This document shows, piece by piece, positions 10,869-22,895 of a DNA stretch of 64,000 nt; the stretch's first letter is position 1, and the number at the start of each line of letters is the position of its first letter. This DNA is from Macrothele yani. Taxonomy: Eukaryota; Arthropoda; Arachnida; Araneae; Macrothelidae. Location of the stretch: NCBI GenBank assembly GCA_039090855.1, contig CM076999.1:116745072-116809071 (forward strand), given 5' to 3'. The notes below the pieces were generated by a model. It searched no databases, was not told the DNA's origin, and saw nothing but the letters and a program-made list of their open reading frames with translations. The position numbers and the translations under genes are program-made.

Positions 10869-12029
10869 TCTTTCAGTGTGAGGAGGCCATCAGCCCAACC
10901 CACACTGCCCCCCAGCGACTAGGGAGTGGCAGAGGTGTTTGGACGTTTGGGGAAAAGGTCAGCCATGTTTCCTCTTGTGTGGAGAAAGTTTAGTTGCATA
11001 AGAGGTAAGCTCTCTTCATTGTCTTTGGGTTTTAGGTTTTATAAGTTCAATGTTTGTACTTCTTGTACTTTTTTTCTCTGTTGTTTTTTGCTTTTTAGCA
11101 TTTAGGCACTGGCTAGTCTGTTAACATTTTTGCGGGTTTTAACTCTTTCTTTTCTTGGTAACTTTGCGCGTCTTTTAGGAAACTTAGGCACAGCAGCTGG
11201 CTAAGTATAGTTCCTTTACTTTGCGCTGTATTTTCAAAGTAGTTAAGTTCTTAATAACTACTTAATGATGCACTTAAAGCACTGCTGAAATACTTTGTAC
11301 ATATTGCAACTAATTGTTTATGTCATATAACTTTCACAAAGCTTTTCTTTAGTTAATTATTGTCTTTAATTTATTCTCGTTTTTGTGTTGTCAGAAGTTG
11401 TGGAGTAGGGGGTTTTAGAATCAAGTTTTCTTTCAAAAATCTGAGTTTTAAAAAATTAATATTTCCTTTTTTAATTGCAATGTAAAAATTTGGAATTATT
11501 TTGCATTGCTATTCAGGTTTAAATTCTCTCTCAGGCGAACTTGGCATTTCGTTATAGCTGAAAATTATTTCTAATTATTATGTCACTCTCACAACTTGAG
11601 TTCTCTTTAATCTTCTTCTCTCTGTTTAATAGTAACAGATGAAGAGCATGGGTCGGGCCATGAAAGTTATGGATGCAAGCTAAATTGTTAACGAGAGCTA
11701 GGTCACACAACTCTGCGGAGGTCATGACATATATATTTTTTTTGAAACAATTTTTGGTGGGCTTATTACTTGCATCTATGGCTTTGCAGAAACCCATTTC
11801 TAACTAGGTCTTTGTGGAAGTGAGAAAATGCAGAGTTTTTGCTGCTCCTTGATAAAGCCAAGGCTCAGTATTCTCGACACTTTCTACATTCAGTTGTTTT
11901 ATTTTATTTTTTATCTTTTCTCCTTTTACTCACACCGGTAGATACATAACCTTTTCTATGTTGTACTTGGTATGAGTCAAAAATATATATATATATTTTT
12001 TTTTGTTTAGGTCTCTTCTTAATAGAATG
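10869..12029 (-). repeat. Long inverted repeat, right arm
   Basis: The reverse complement of this arm matches 9321-10473, differing mainly by scattered substitutions and small indels in A/T tracts. It carries the matching 81-codon frame on the minus strand (11552-11797). Its outer end, CTTAATAGAAT at 12019-12029, is also found at the edge of the partial third copy at 13380-13577. Confidence 0.92.
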
Positions 12030-12140
12030 TGAATTCTGAATTTTCATAACTGCTGCGTTGCGCGTTTTGATCTTCAGGTTATTTTGCAACTTTCGGTTTA
12101 AATTCTAAAGTTTTTCCTTAGTTTTCAGCTTTGCTCTTCA

Positions 12141-12158
12141 GTATATATATATATATAT
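12141..12158. repeat. (TA)n microsatellite at RTE 3' end
   Basis: A TA run borders the 3' end of RTE copy 1. Confidence 0.9.
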
Positions 12159-13379
12159 CATTATCAACCATTATCAGTAAACTGCTGGACGAAGGTCTCT
12201 CCAAGCCACTTCCACAAAGGTCTGTCTTGTGCCAGTCTCCTCCATGTTACTCCCGCATACTTTCGAATTTCATCCACCCATCTCACATGTGGTCTTCTTC
12301 TGGGGTTTTTCCTGTCCCTTGGAATCCAATCTAAAATTTCGACTGTCCATTGATGGTCTGTCCTTCTGGCAGTATGTCCAGCCCATTGCCATTTAAGGGA
12401 TTTTACTCTGATCATGGTGTCTTCCACTCTTGTCATTTTTCGGATATACGAGTTCCTCTTCTTATCTCTCCTGGTTACACCAAGGATGCACCTGTCCATG
12501 CTTCTTTGAGTTGTCTGCAGCCTTTGTATGTCTCTTTTAGTTAAGGTCCACGTCTCTGCACCATACGTAAGCACTGGAAGGATGCATTGATCAAACACTT
12601 TTCCTTTAAGACATAATAGCATATTGCTCTTAAAAATTATGCTGTTTCTTCCAAAATCTCTCTAGGCAAGTTTTATACTCCGATTAATTTCTTCATCAAT
12701 GTGACCCTCACTTAATATCTGCTGTCCAAGATAAACGTACGTATCTGTAATCACCAGTTTTTCTTCATCAATCGATAAATCTTCATTTCTTGTAAAAGCA
12801 TTGTACATCACTTTTGTCTTCTGAAAGTTCATTTTTAATCCCACTTCTTTACTCTTGTCAGCAAGTTCCTGGATCATACTCTGTAGCTCTGAAGGGATAG
12901 TTGCAAAAATGACTACGTCATCAGCAAAACGAAGGTGAATTAGATAATCTCCATTAATCTTTATCCCTTTGTTTTCCCAGTTCAGTGATTGAAAGACATT
13001 TTCTAATGTGGCATTAAAGAGTTTGGGAGATATAGTATCACCTTGTCTCACTCCCTTTCCAATTTTTGTGGGTGCTGTATTCTCAAACAGCCGAATATTT
13101 GCACTTGCATTTTCATAGATGTTATTAATAATATTAATGTATGCATCTTCAACACCGCAGGATTTCAAAGCCATTGTAACTGCTGATGGTTTAACTGAGT
13201 CAAAGGCCTTTTCATAATCGATAAAAGCCATGCACAATGGAAGTTCATATTCCCTCTCTCTTTCAATTAGTTCTCTCAGTACGTGGATAGGATCTATAGT
13301 GCTGTAGCAACTCCTGAATCCAGCTTGTTCTCTCGGTTGAGCCATGTCCAGTGTTACCTTCAAGCGGTGTGAAAGAAAA
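12159..13379 (-). pseudogene. RTE retrotransposon copy 1, RT and C-terminal part
   Basis: A minus-strand fragment of an RTE-clade LINE. The first part (13379-12662) carries reverse transcriptase motif A (FIDYEKAFDSVK), motif B (GVRQGDTISPKLF) and the catalytic LRFADDVVIFA. The second part (12622-12164) carries the C-terminal region with KVFDQCILPVLTYGAETWTL and RRRPHVRWVDEIRKYAGV. A frameshift or stop separates the two. The N-terminal endonuclease is missing: the copy breaks at 13379, where a piece of the long inverted repeat begins. The 3' end lies in a short ATG/ATC-type tract next to (TA)n, usual for RTE. It is non-functional. Confidence 0.9.
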
Positions 13380-13577
13380 TTGCTGGTCCTTGATAAAGCC
13401 AAGGCTCAGTATTCTCGACACTTTCTACATTCAGTTGTTTTATTTTATTTTTTATTTTTTTCTCTTTTTACTCACACCGGTAGATACATAACCTTTTCTA
13501 TGTTGTACTTGGTATGAGTCAAAAATATATATATATATATTTTTTTTTTTTTTGCTTAGGTCTCTTCTTAATAGAAC
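13380..13577 (-). repeat. Third, partial copy of the inverted-repeat arm
   Basis: About 198 bp match the outer end of the right arm (11840-12029), from CCTTGATAAAGCCAAGG to CTTAATAGAA. It abuts the broken 5' edge of RTE copy 1 and is followed by (TA)n. This shows the arm sequence is a dispersed element and not a one-off duplication. Confidence 0.85.
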
Positions 13578-13604
13578 TTTAATATATATATATATATAAA
13601 CACA

Positions 13605-13895
13605 ATGTAAGCGTTTATGTTGCGAATTTTAAAAACCTCAATGAACGCTAAGACCAAACAACATGCGAACTTTTAAAAACCTTAATGAATGTTAAGCATA
13701 AGGATTTAGAGTAAAACAATATGTACATACAATAAAACTCTGAGAATAAAATCATGATAAAGTTAACAAACAAACAACGTGCAGACTTTTAAAACTTTAA
13801 TGAACGTTGAAACCATGGACGTAGAATTAAATTTTATGCAAATACAATAAAATTCAGAGAACAAAACAATGACGTAGTTAAAAGAACGAATAAAT
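13605..13895 (+). repeat. Degenerate ~116-bp tandem repeat (about 2.5 units)
   Basis: A unit starting near ACATGCGAACTTTTAAAA (13661) recurs near 13777 and partially near 13618. Shared pieces include CTTAATGAA, CAATAAAACTC and AGAGAACAAAA-like segments. It is diverged and AT-rich with no known function. Confidence 0.55.
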
Positions 13896-13898
13896 AAA

Positions 13899-13916
13899 TA
13901 TATATATATATATATA
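13899..13916. repeat. (TA)n microsatellite at RTE 3' end
   Basis: A TA run directly borders the ATC-repeat 3' end of RTE copy 2. Confidence 0.9.
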
Positions 13917-15470
13917 TCATCATCATCATTGTCAACCATTATTAATCCACTGCTGGACGAAGGTCTTTCCAAGTTTCCTCCACAACGGTCTGTCTTGTGC
14001 CAGTCTCCTCCATGTTACTTTCGAATATCATCCACCCATCTCACATGTGGTCTTCTTCTGGGTCTCTTCCTGTACCTTGGAATCCAGTCTAAAATTTCAG
14101 CTGTCCATCGATGTTCTGTCCTTCTGGGAATATGTCCAGCCCATTGCCATTTAAGGGATTTTACTCTCATCATGGTGTCTTCCACTCTTGTCATTTTTCG
14201 GATATACGAGTTCCTCTTCTTATCTCTCCTGGTTACACCAAGCATGCACCTATCCATGCTTCTTTGAGTTGTCTGCAGCATTTGTATGTCTCTTTTAGTT
14301 AAGGCCCACGTCTGTGCACCATGCGTAAGCACTGGAAGGAAGCATTGATCAAACACTTTTCTTTTAAGACATAATGGCATATTGCTCTTGAAAATTATGC
14401 TGTTTCTTCCAAAAGCTCTCCAGGCTAGTTTTGTACGCCGTATAATTTCTTCATCAATGTGACCCTCACTTGATATCTGCTGTCCAAGATAAACGTACGT
14501 GTCTGTTATCTCCAGCTTTTCTCCATCAATCGATAAATCTTCATTTCTTGAAAAAGCTTTGAACATCACTTTTGTCTTCTGAAAGTTCATTTTTAATCCC
14601 ACTTCTTTACTCTTGTCAGCAAGTTCCTGGATCATACTCTGCAGCTCTGATGGGTAGTTGTAAAAATGACTCCGTCATCAGCAAAACGAAGGTGAGTTAG
14701 ATAATCTCCATTATCTTTATCCCCTTGTTTTCCCAGCTCAGCGACTGAAAGACACCCTCCAATGTAGCATTAAAAAGCTTCGGAGATATGGTGTCACCTT
14801 GTCTCACTCCCTTTCCAACTTTTATGTGTGCTGTATTCTCAAACAGCCGAATCTTTGCACTTGCATTTTCATAGATGTTATTAATAATATTAATGTATGC
14901 ATCTTCAATACCGCAGGATTTCAGAGCCATTGTAACTGCTGGTGGTTTCACCGAATCAAAGGCTTTTTCATAATCGATAAAAGCCATGCACAATGGAAGT
15001 TCATATTCCCTCGCTCTTTCAATTAGTTCTCTCAGTACGTGGATATGATCTATTGTGCTGTAGCCACTCCTGAATCCAGCCTGTTCTCTCGGTTGAGCCA
15101 TGTCCAGTGTTACCTTCAAGCGGTGTGAAAGAACTTTAGTGAAGATTTTATAAACCACTGATAGGAGGCTGATAGGTCTGTAGTTCCTGAGATCCTCAAT
15201 GTCACCTTTTTATGTAGCAAGATCACTGTAGCGTTGTTCCAATCCTCAGGAATCTTCCCTTCATTAAGGCATCGAGTGAAAATTTGGGCGAGTACTGTTT
15301 CGATTTCTCCACTTGCTTCTTGTATGATGTCTACAGTAATTCCATCTTCTCCCGGAGCTTTTCCCCGCTTCATGTTCTTGATTGCATGTGCAACTTCTGC
15401 TGGGAGGACTGGAAGAACTCTGGTACTGGTACCTTTCATGATGTCTGGAGTACATGTATCATCCCTTTAA
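13917..15470 (-). pseudogene. RTE copy 2, reverse transcriptase and C-terminal region
   Basis: Minus strand. The N-terminal part (15439-15116) carries the GKAPGEDGITVDIIQEASGE block. The middle (15158-14697) carries the palm with FIDYEKAFDSVK and GVRQGDTISPKLF. The catalytic FADD box near 14680 lies across a frameshift. The C-terminal region (14635-14015) carries KVFDQCFLPVLTHGAQTWAL. Reverse transcriptase would copy the element RNA at a nicked target. Several frameshifts break the gene. Together with the upstream endonuclease this is the longest RTE copy in the window. Confidence 0.9.
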
Positions 15471-16920
15471 TATAATTTGGAGTAGAAATCTTTCACTCTT
15501 GTCAAAATTTCGCCTCTATTCCTTGTTACAGAACCATCTTCTTTTCTCAGTGCCATAATCTGTTTTCTTCCCTTACTGAGATGTCCCTTTGCTATCTTTA
15601 GGCTTTGGTTGTTTTCAATTGCTTTCCTCACTAGTTAACAGTTGAATTTCCTTGCGTCTTCAGTGATACTTTTTTGTACTGTCTTGCATAGCTCTATATG
15701 TTCCACTTCGGAAGTCGCATCTTCTTTAGTTGTCCTTAAATCTCTTCTTTTTTGCATCAACATTTTGGTTTTTCCTGATAATTTTTTCACATGCAACTTG
15801 TTCTTAGACCCAGCTAATTTTGTTTCTGTTTCCATAAGAGCTTTGGTTACTTTTCTGTTAACTTCAGAAATATCCACTTCATCCAATGTTAGGCCTTCTA
15901 AAGCAGAGAATCTGTTCTTCAGTTCCAACTTGAAGGTATTATGGTGTTTTTTAAGGTTGGTTATGTCAATACATTTTGTTTGTCTTATGAGCTTGCCACG
16001 TTCAAGTTTAGTGTTGAGATGCATCTTACATCTCACCAATCTATGGTCACTACCTGTGTTGAACTTGTTTAGCACACTGCAGTCTTCTATGACGAATTTT
16101 TTGTTACACATAATAAAATCAATTTCACTTGTCGTTCCATTTGGATGTCTCCATGTCCATTTCCTGTGTGGCTTTTTCTTGAAAAAGGAGTTCAAGATGA
16201 AAAACCCTTCTGCCTCTGCAAACTCAACGAGAGTATTTCCACGCTGGTTTCTGTAGCCGTGACCGAATTTACCTACTGAAGTTTCATTCTGTTGCCGTTG
16301 CCCTATTTTTGTATTGAAATCTCCCATAATTATCTTCAAATGTTGCTTACCTTTATTATTTAGATGACGAATTTCCTTATAAAAATTCTTCAATTTCTTC
16401 TTCAGGATGACTTGTGGTGGGTGCATAAGTTTGAATAATCTAAGCCTGGTATCTTCTCGAGAGTTGAATGACGAGTCGTGCAACTCTGTCAGAGGAACTT
16501 TCAATTTCTACAACTGTATCCTTCAGTTTCTTGTTTATTATAAATCCAACACCACTAGTTCTGCCAGTATCTGTCCCACGATAGTAGAAGAGATGTCCAC
16601 TTTTCAGTTCAATGAGATCTTCTCCCTTTCTCCTTACCCTCACTTAGCCCGATGATGTCCCACTTGATCCTTTGTAGTTCCTCTTCCAATTCAAGAAGCC
16701 TTGAATCAGAAGATAGGGAGCGTCCATTATACGTAGCCAAGGTCAGCATCAGATGGCAGCCTAGTCCGGTCCTCCGGGGATTCTTAGCACCCTCTGCCTT
16801 CATGTCGCACTGGCCGCTGCCTTGGCCAGGTACATTCCAGCTGCCGGAGATTGAGGGCCAAGATTTAAGTTGTGGAGTCATTTTGGAGGGGTTTGGCCAT
16901 AATTCATTACTCTGGCCAAG

Positions 16921-16922
<2 letters not shown>
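15471..16922 (-). pseudogene. RTE copy 2, APE-type endonuclease and linker
   Basis: The minus strand encodes the N-terminal apurinic-type endonuclease typical of RTE LINEs, which nicks target DNA. Visible signature pieces in order are LATYNGRSL, the catalytic Glu in DIIGLSE, the metal-site MGDFNTKIG, the TWRHPNGTTSEIDFIM block and the catalytic SDHRLV. The linker (15947-15635) includes KLAGSKNKLHVKKLSGKTK and leads into the reverse transcriptase. At least three frame changes (near 16609, 16440 and 15635) make it non-coding today. The 5' end stops at a (TA)n tract at 16923-16951. Proteins of this type are often misnamed craniofacial development protein 2-like. Confidence 0.9.

Positions 16923-16951
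<29 letters not shown>
16923..16951. repeat. (TA)n microsatellite at RTE 5' end
   Basis: A TA run marks the upstream limit of RTE copy 2, so this copy has TA tracts on both sides. Confidence 0.9.
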
Positions 16952-16957
<6 letters not shown>

Positions 16958-17287
16958 AGTATTGTGAATTCAACTGGCTTCTTTGATATACTAAACATTT
17001 GCCACAAAATATGAGTTCTCAACAGCAGGAGAGTTAATTATAGGACCCATAAAAAATGAAAATGTGATGTAAGATGGAATATATCCCCATCACATGAAAA
17101 TTTTGTATTAATATTTGAAACAATTTCTTAGTGTATTACTTACACAGCTGAAGCCTTAAATATAGTTCCTGTCATCCATGTATAATTTACAAGTTTGGAC
17201 ATAAATTTATCTTCAGGTTAGCTTTGTAAGAAAACTGAACAATTTTACAGTATATAAATAAAGACAATGTTTTATCAGTCACTCTGC
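16952..17287. other. Spacer, nothing recognised
   Basis: AT-rich sequence between RTE copy 2 and the hAT transposase. No gene or repeat was recognised. Confidence 0.6.
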
Positions 17288-19202
17288 TCAAAAGTTTTCA
17301 AATTCATCATCTGAATATGGCATCTGAGAAGATGGCGATTGACGCTCGGTAAATCTGTCATAACTTGCCATTGTGGCAATTTTTTCAACTACTTCTTTTG
17401 GAAGCTCATATTCATGACACTTCTTGCCCTGACGTTTCAAACGAAACTTTATGTTCAGTATGCTGACTAAAGTGTCAGTTTTCATTGTATTTCTGGTTTT
17501 GTTTTTTACATGATTTACATAACTGAAAACTTGTTCAACATCTGCCTTCCAATGTGGCAATGTTAAAACATGTAACGCCAAATCAGAAAGTTCCTTAAAA
17601 GGATTTTATCCTGTTGAGTCCTTGTATGATGCTATTTCACACCACAGCTTTGCAGTGTCCTGAACTTCAGTCCATTTGACACAATGCAAATTTCGCAATT
17701 GCCTTTCAATCTGCGTTAATATAGATGCATCAGAATAAAGAAGTGCTGCTAAATTTACAACAGAAGCCTTCAGTGGTCTTAAGCATTCTGATGCAGATAA
17801 CAAAGACATGTGCTGCAAAATCCCAATGTTCGATGGTAATCGTTTCCTCAGCTGGACTACAAGTTCCTTCAAGAACGGAACACATTTTTTTCGCATATCC
17901 TTTTCAATATTTTCTGGAAGTGTGCTGTTGCTCATTTTAAGTTCAAATTGGTATCCTAAGTATGGGGAAGGATCCAAATGGTCTTCAATCACTACTGAGA
18001 AAACATAAAATTTCATTCCAGGCATTAAAAGTTTTCCACACAAAGACTTCAATAAGAAAATCACATCATCAAGCAACTTAGTTGGGTCTTGCTTTTCAGA
18101 CTAAAATTTTAAGTTAACCATATTTACTTCATGTAAAATGGGTTGAAGGAAAAGAAGAAACAAATAGTTTTGCATGTCAGCATACTTCAAGTGCAACTGG
18201 TCTGCTGTATAGCACCTCTCCGTAGAGTGAGCAATACTGAAATGTGGTTTAAGTTCTTCCCATTGCTGCAGTATTCGTGATACTGCTGCTTCTATAGACA
18301 ACCATCGTGTCTGACTTACCTGTGGAATCTTTAACGGTGATTTATGATCATTGATTAAGCAATACAATTGTTTGTATACAGACTGGCGAAGTGCCAAGTG
18401 TGAAAACCAATTATGTCTCCTTGATGAGAAATTCTAAATGTCTTGGAAGAAATTCAGATGCAGCATGGGAAATACACAGTTGCAAAAAATTACAAACAGG
18501 CTTACAAGTTGTATATTAGAGACTGCTTCCTTCAGTTTGCTGCACACAGCATTATGGACAACAACCATTATTGATGCATTGTCAGTTCCAATGGCCACAA
18601 GCTTTTTTATATCCAGTCCCTTTTGGTAAAGCATGTCTTTAACAGCATTGCAGATGCTATCAGTTGTGCTATCAGATAATTCAGCCAAATCAAGAAAAGT
18701 AACTACAATGTCATTTTTCAGCACAGAATAGTAACGAATTGTATGTCATTACTCTCATCTATTAATATGCTGTATGGCTGTTCTCCAATATCTTTTCTCA
18801 AATTAGTTTCAAAATGTGGTGCAAGTAAATGTCGAATGACTTGTCCACACTTAATTCCGTGCAATTTCAAAGACTGTGTACATTTGCTGTACTTAAAGCT
18901 TTCCTTGCACATTTCACACTTCTAAAGGTGCTGTGCTGAGCAATATACAGGCACATCCTTCCCTCAGCTACTTTGGCCTCATTATTTAGTGGAGTGAAAC
19001 TAGATGTTATTGGCTTCTGCTGCAATTTCCCACTCAGCCCATCTGCTGCTTTCTTATGCTTTGCAGTACCCATATGTTTTTCTAAATCCGAGTATTTTGG
19101 AGATAAATTATACTTACAAAATTTGCAGAAACACTTAGCACTATTCCCTTGAAATTCCATCAACCATGTTTTAAATTCATCATCTTGTAACCATTCCTTC
19201 AT
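17288..19202 (-). pseudogene. hAT-superfamily transposase, broken
   Basis: Minus strand; five or six frame-shifted pieces align in order as one cut-and-paste transposase. 19202-18867 carries a zinc finger (CFCKFC...HMGTAKH). 18912-18718 carries YSILIDESNDI with the first catalytic Asp. 18724-18434 carries the second acidic motif, VAIGTDNASIM. 18397-18101 and 18076-17606 are the helical insertion region. 17581-17288 is the C-terminal dimerization segment (ADVEQVFSYVNHVKNKTRN). The arrangement resembles the ZNF862/KIAA1586-like group of domesticated and selfish hAT proteins. Stops and frameshifts show it is dead. Terminal repeats were not found. Confidence 0.88.
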
Positions 19203-19676
19203 AAATTTTTGGGTATGCTATGTTTTACCCATGGTTCAAGAATTTATGGAAGACAAAAAAAAAAAAAAAACTCTTTTGATTACACTTAGTATCAAATGAA
19301 CATTGATGTCTGAGAAGAGAAAAAATAGCTTTCTTTTCCAACTGCTGCAGAAACGGAAATGAGACCTGACAATGTCACAAACCATATGCATGGGAAGAAA
19401 CAAAAAGACAATAAAATGTAAAAATAACAAACTTGCCTGTTTAGAGTTTATGACTCAGCCATATGTTTGTCAGGATCTTCCCATTTCCGTTGACCCTTGA
19501 TTTCAATATTCCATGGTCCAGATTTTGGCTGCGGGAAGAAATCTCACTTGAAATGTAGGTATTCACCGGACCGCGATTCACAATCACAACAACTCACACC
19601 CAAATTGACCCAATGCTCCAAGAGGGGAGGGTGAAAGCTGTAGTTGGGGAACGTTGCTACCCCACCATAATGTAAG
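19203..19676. other. Spacer between hAT transposase and LINE D
   Basis: No coding sequence recognised. It probably includes the 5' end of the hAT element, but no terminal repeat could be identified. A poly(A) run lies at 19255-19270. Confidence 0.5.
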
Positions 19677-20453
19677 GAAGTCTGTTTCTCTAATGTATAC
19701 CTCATGTCCGACACTTGCGAAAGTCCGGCGCATGAGGGACTGTTAAAGAACTGTTTTAGGAAACTATTAATCTTTTACCTTTTTTTTTTTTTACATTTAT
19801 TCGCACATTCATGCATACTGTTAGTAAAAAATAAGATTTTGTGTTAAATAATTTTTAAAATTTGAAAATGTAAGATAATTATAAGAGAGGATCCTGTCAT
19901 GACAAACATTTTCTCATACTTCCATTCAGAGCAGACAACCAACTGAGGAGGCGGGAGCCTGCGCAAGAGTTACCGCTTGCAACAGGAAGTATACAATTTA
20001 TTTAGAAATCCTCTTTCAGAATACTTTACATATTCGTATGAGGTTCGAGTCAAAGGTATTTCAGGAAAAAGAACTGACAAAAGATAGAGAAAAGAAAATA
20101 TTTGTTTAAAACATGAAAGGATAGAAAAGTGGTGAAATACAATAGAACAAGAAATACGAAAGACAAAATTGAAAAATATAAATAAGCCCATTTGTTAATC
20201 AGTTTTGTTGTTAACAATTATTTTTATTCGTTGTCGGTGATATATATAATGAATAAATATGTATATTATATTATCTTTTAGTAAATTCTTAAAATATCAC
20301 TCATGTAATCAAAATTGAATTAATAATTCTATTTTAATTTTTATAACTAATTACTTTTACTATTTTTGGAGCTAAAATAAAATATATTTGAGAGTATAAT
20401 GTATATTTTAATTATATTACATTTTAGCTACAAATATTATAAATTTGAAAAGC
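19677..20453 (-). mobile_element. LINE D copy 1, 3' untranslated region
   Basis: This region matches 59922-60690 in the same orientation. Shared blocks include ATACCTCATGTCCGAC, ACTATTAATCTTTTACC and ACAGGAAGTATACAATTTAT. It lies downstream of the LINE D coding end on the minus strand. Confidence 0.75.
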
Positions 20454-21302
20454 TTAATCAATAATCTTATTTAGTACTTTCGATAATTTTTTACAAATTA
20501 CAGGGGCCAATGCTTTCCATTTATCACAGGTTTTTTTAGCACCGTTAGATCTGATTTCAAATTCCAGAAATCTTCTGAGGTCACACTTTATGGCAATTTT
20601 TATCTGCTCTGCATATTTGGATTTTTGTTCAAAGGATAATGCATTTCTATTTTTCCAAATATTATATTTTGTAATTGCTATTATATGCTTTATTATTAAA
20701 TTTTTTGATTCAGAGCAGTGTAACGTTGTATGGTACAAGATTTGGTGGGTAGTAAATTTATCTTTATAATTTAAATATTTTTGTAACCAATCCCAGATGT
20801 GTTTTGAAAAGTTACTATCAACGAATAAATGTCCTAGAGTTTCCTCTGAACCACAGTAGGTGCAATTTGGATTAGGTAATATTATATTTTAAACAGCCAT
20901 TTTCTTGTAGGAACAATATTATGTGAAATTTTGGTCTCTAATATGAGTACTTAATTTTATTATGTATTGCTGTATCCAAATATTTTCTACTGTATTAGAT
21001 AGTAGTATATCTTCTAATTTTGTTGTATGATTTTCGTTTAACGCTAGGTATATTTTAAATAATTTATCATCATGGGTGATATTTTTTAAAATGGATTTAT
21101 ACGTTATTTCCTTCCAAATACTTCTCATTTTTACATATTTATTTCCTGTGAAATAAACAAATGATTTTTGAGGTGTGGATGAGCTAAAGCACTGTATTTC
21201 GCTACCGACCTGAAATTTTAATAGTTTAAATGCTGGGTGCTTCTTATTTTGAAAAAAAATTCTAAGTGTAAGTACGTCCATTTCGATGGTTCCAAGTTCC
21301 AA
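20454..21302 (-). pseudogene. LINE D copy 1, C-terminal RT polyprotein
   Basis: Minus strand. The first piece (21302-20919) ends in IIKLSTHIRDQNFT. After a frameshift the reading continues through a CTYCGSEETL...HLFVD zinc-binding segment (near 20830) and ends in 20738-20454 with KYNIWKNRNALSFEQ. A CxxC...H finger followed by a 'W..RN' helix is the usual tail of several LINE polyproteins (zf-RVT type). The reverse transcriptase core itself is absent, so the copy is 5' truncated. Copy 2 at 60899-61216 carries the same segment. Confidence 0.78.
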
Positions 21303-21621
21303 CTACAAGACCGCTTCCAGGGCAGACAGTAGGACCATCTGGTTTATGAGGAACCAAATTTAACTACAAAATGGAAAGCATGTTTCGAAAGTATGGGAAG
21401 ATATAATACAAAATTGGAAACAAAAAGTCATTCCTTCTTTTCAAAGGCCAAAATTATAAACTCTTTACATTTCTCAAAGTTTTATTACTTTTCGAGAACC
21501 TTTGAAATTCCTGAAGATGTCATAAAAAAGACAGAACAACTTCCTTTCGCAACTGTGTAGCTAGCAGAATAAAAGCAAGGAAAGTTTTATCTGCCAGGGA
21601 AGAACTGTCTGACTGCAGGAA
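21303..21621. other. Spacer, nothing recognised
   Basis: No motif recognised. It may include the remaining, unrecognisable part of the Merlin element. Confidence 0.4.
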
Positions 21622-22672
21622 TCAGGACTTCAAAGCAATGTTCAGAGGAAAGACGGCAATTCCGTCTGAATAAATATTCCAGAATAAGGTCTGCCAAGTA
21701 CATTTACATTGCGAGGCTACCATAAACTGAGAGACTAGTTGTCTGCAATACGAATACCAGTCGCTAATTGTTGCAGTGGATGTGGCCATGTGAGGTTTCT
21801 TCAATCGCCTCATCGTAAGACAATCCTTTGGCGAAAAAATACGTGAGAATCATCACTCTATCAATAGGAATCTCAGCATAAAAAAAACACGTACCAAGTG
21901 TGCGGGAAGAGTACTCGTCATTCCCTGAAGCGTACTTCTTCCGACACATGAACTGTCCTAAACGATGAGACGCATCGAAACATAGAGTCATGAGATGGCT
22001 GAATGCATTTCACGTGCCAGAAGAGCGGAGGATAAATGAAGTGCTACCGTGGCGCCATCTATTATTGCTTTCGGAACTAGCGGGGCCGAACGTGGAAGTT
22101 TAGCCGGAATAACAGCAGAACTACAAATAAGGTGCTTGAAGAAATCACCGACCCCTTAACATCTCCGAAACCATAACCACAACACCGGAACCAATACTTC
22201 GTACTCAAAACTTCTGGCGCACATTATATCATTACATTCCGTCATTTAATTACATTCTCAGACATTTTTAAAATAAAAACAAAAACATTTCGCACATTTA
22301 TTTATTAATAATTAATGAAACATTTCTGAACTACTTTTTGCACACGATTACACGACGCATCAAACTCCTCCGAGACATACACTCCATTCTTGTTGTATTC
22401 TTCCGCGCATTCACTACTACCTGTTATTCTCTTCAAATGCACGGACCCTTCACGTCGTGGCCATAAGCATTGCTTTAGCCTCCCGCACCAACTGCTGCAA
22501 ATCATCGTACTCGCACGCAAGTTCTTCGGAAAATATTTTTCCTTTCATGTAAAAGTACTATATTTTTTCACCTTTCCCCATTATTTTGCATGCTTAAAAC
22601 ATTGTACGTAGCATTTTTTCCTACACAGTTACATTTTTCCGACGAAATAATGTAGGACGCCAAAGTACACAT
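21622..22672 (-). pseudogene. Merlin-like (IS1016/ISXO2-type) transposase remnant
   Basis: Minus strand. The 5' end (22672-22549) is shared with 8907-9077. A start at 22548 gives MKGKIFSEELACEYDDLQQL and stops after 32 codons. Further on, 21991-21764 reads PIDRVMILTYFFAKGLSYDE and continues after a frame change as TISDWYSYCRQLVSQFM. That pattern of a hydrophobic helix followed by 'S..TI.DWY..CR' is characteristic of the region just before the catalytic domain in Merlin transposases. The DDE catalytic part is not visible. The family is inferred from motifs only. Confidence 0.68.
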
Positions 22673-22823
22673 TTACCGAAAACTGACCAAGCCTCTTATG
22701 GAAACAGCAAAAACAAAATAGCTGGTACTAAGAACAAGTTGCACACGAACAAATTATCAGGAAAAACCAAAATACTGACGCAAAAAAGAAGAAAGATGAG
22801 GACAACTAAAGGAGATGTTATTT
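22673..22823 (+). pseudogene. RTE copy 4, 5' piece (upstream of insertion)
   Basis: Plus strand, encoding TKNKLHTNKLSGKTKIL and ending at GDV. The same linker in copies 3 and 6 continues with TSKVEYIELC, which is exactly what resumes at 25150. This is therefore the front part of the RTE copy at 25150-26905, separated by the hAT-type insertion. The last 8 bp (TGTTATTT) are one copy of its target duplication. Confidence 0.85.
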
Positions 22824-22895
22824 CAGGCAGCCCGGGCCCGGTCAATAATTTCAGCCAAGATATTTATTTTTATTATTATTAATATATATATATAT

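Noticed and set aside
14015..14302. Plus-strand frames opposite the RTE genes (Ser/Pro/Leu-rich)
   Set aside because: They recur wherever RTE recurs, as antisense shadows of the C-terminal and linker regions.
17288..19202. Intact host ZNF862-like gene
   Set aside because: Multiple frameshifts in a compact intronless layout indicate a transposon pseudogene.
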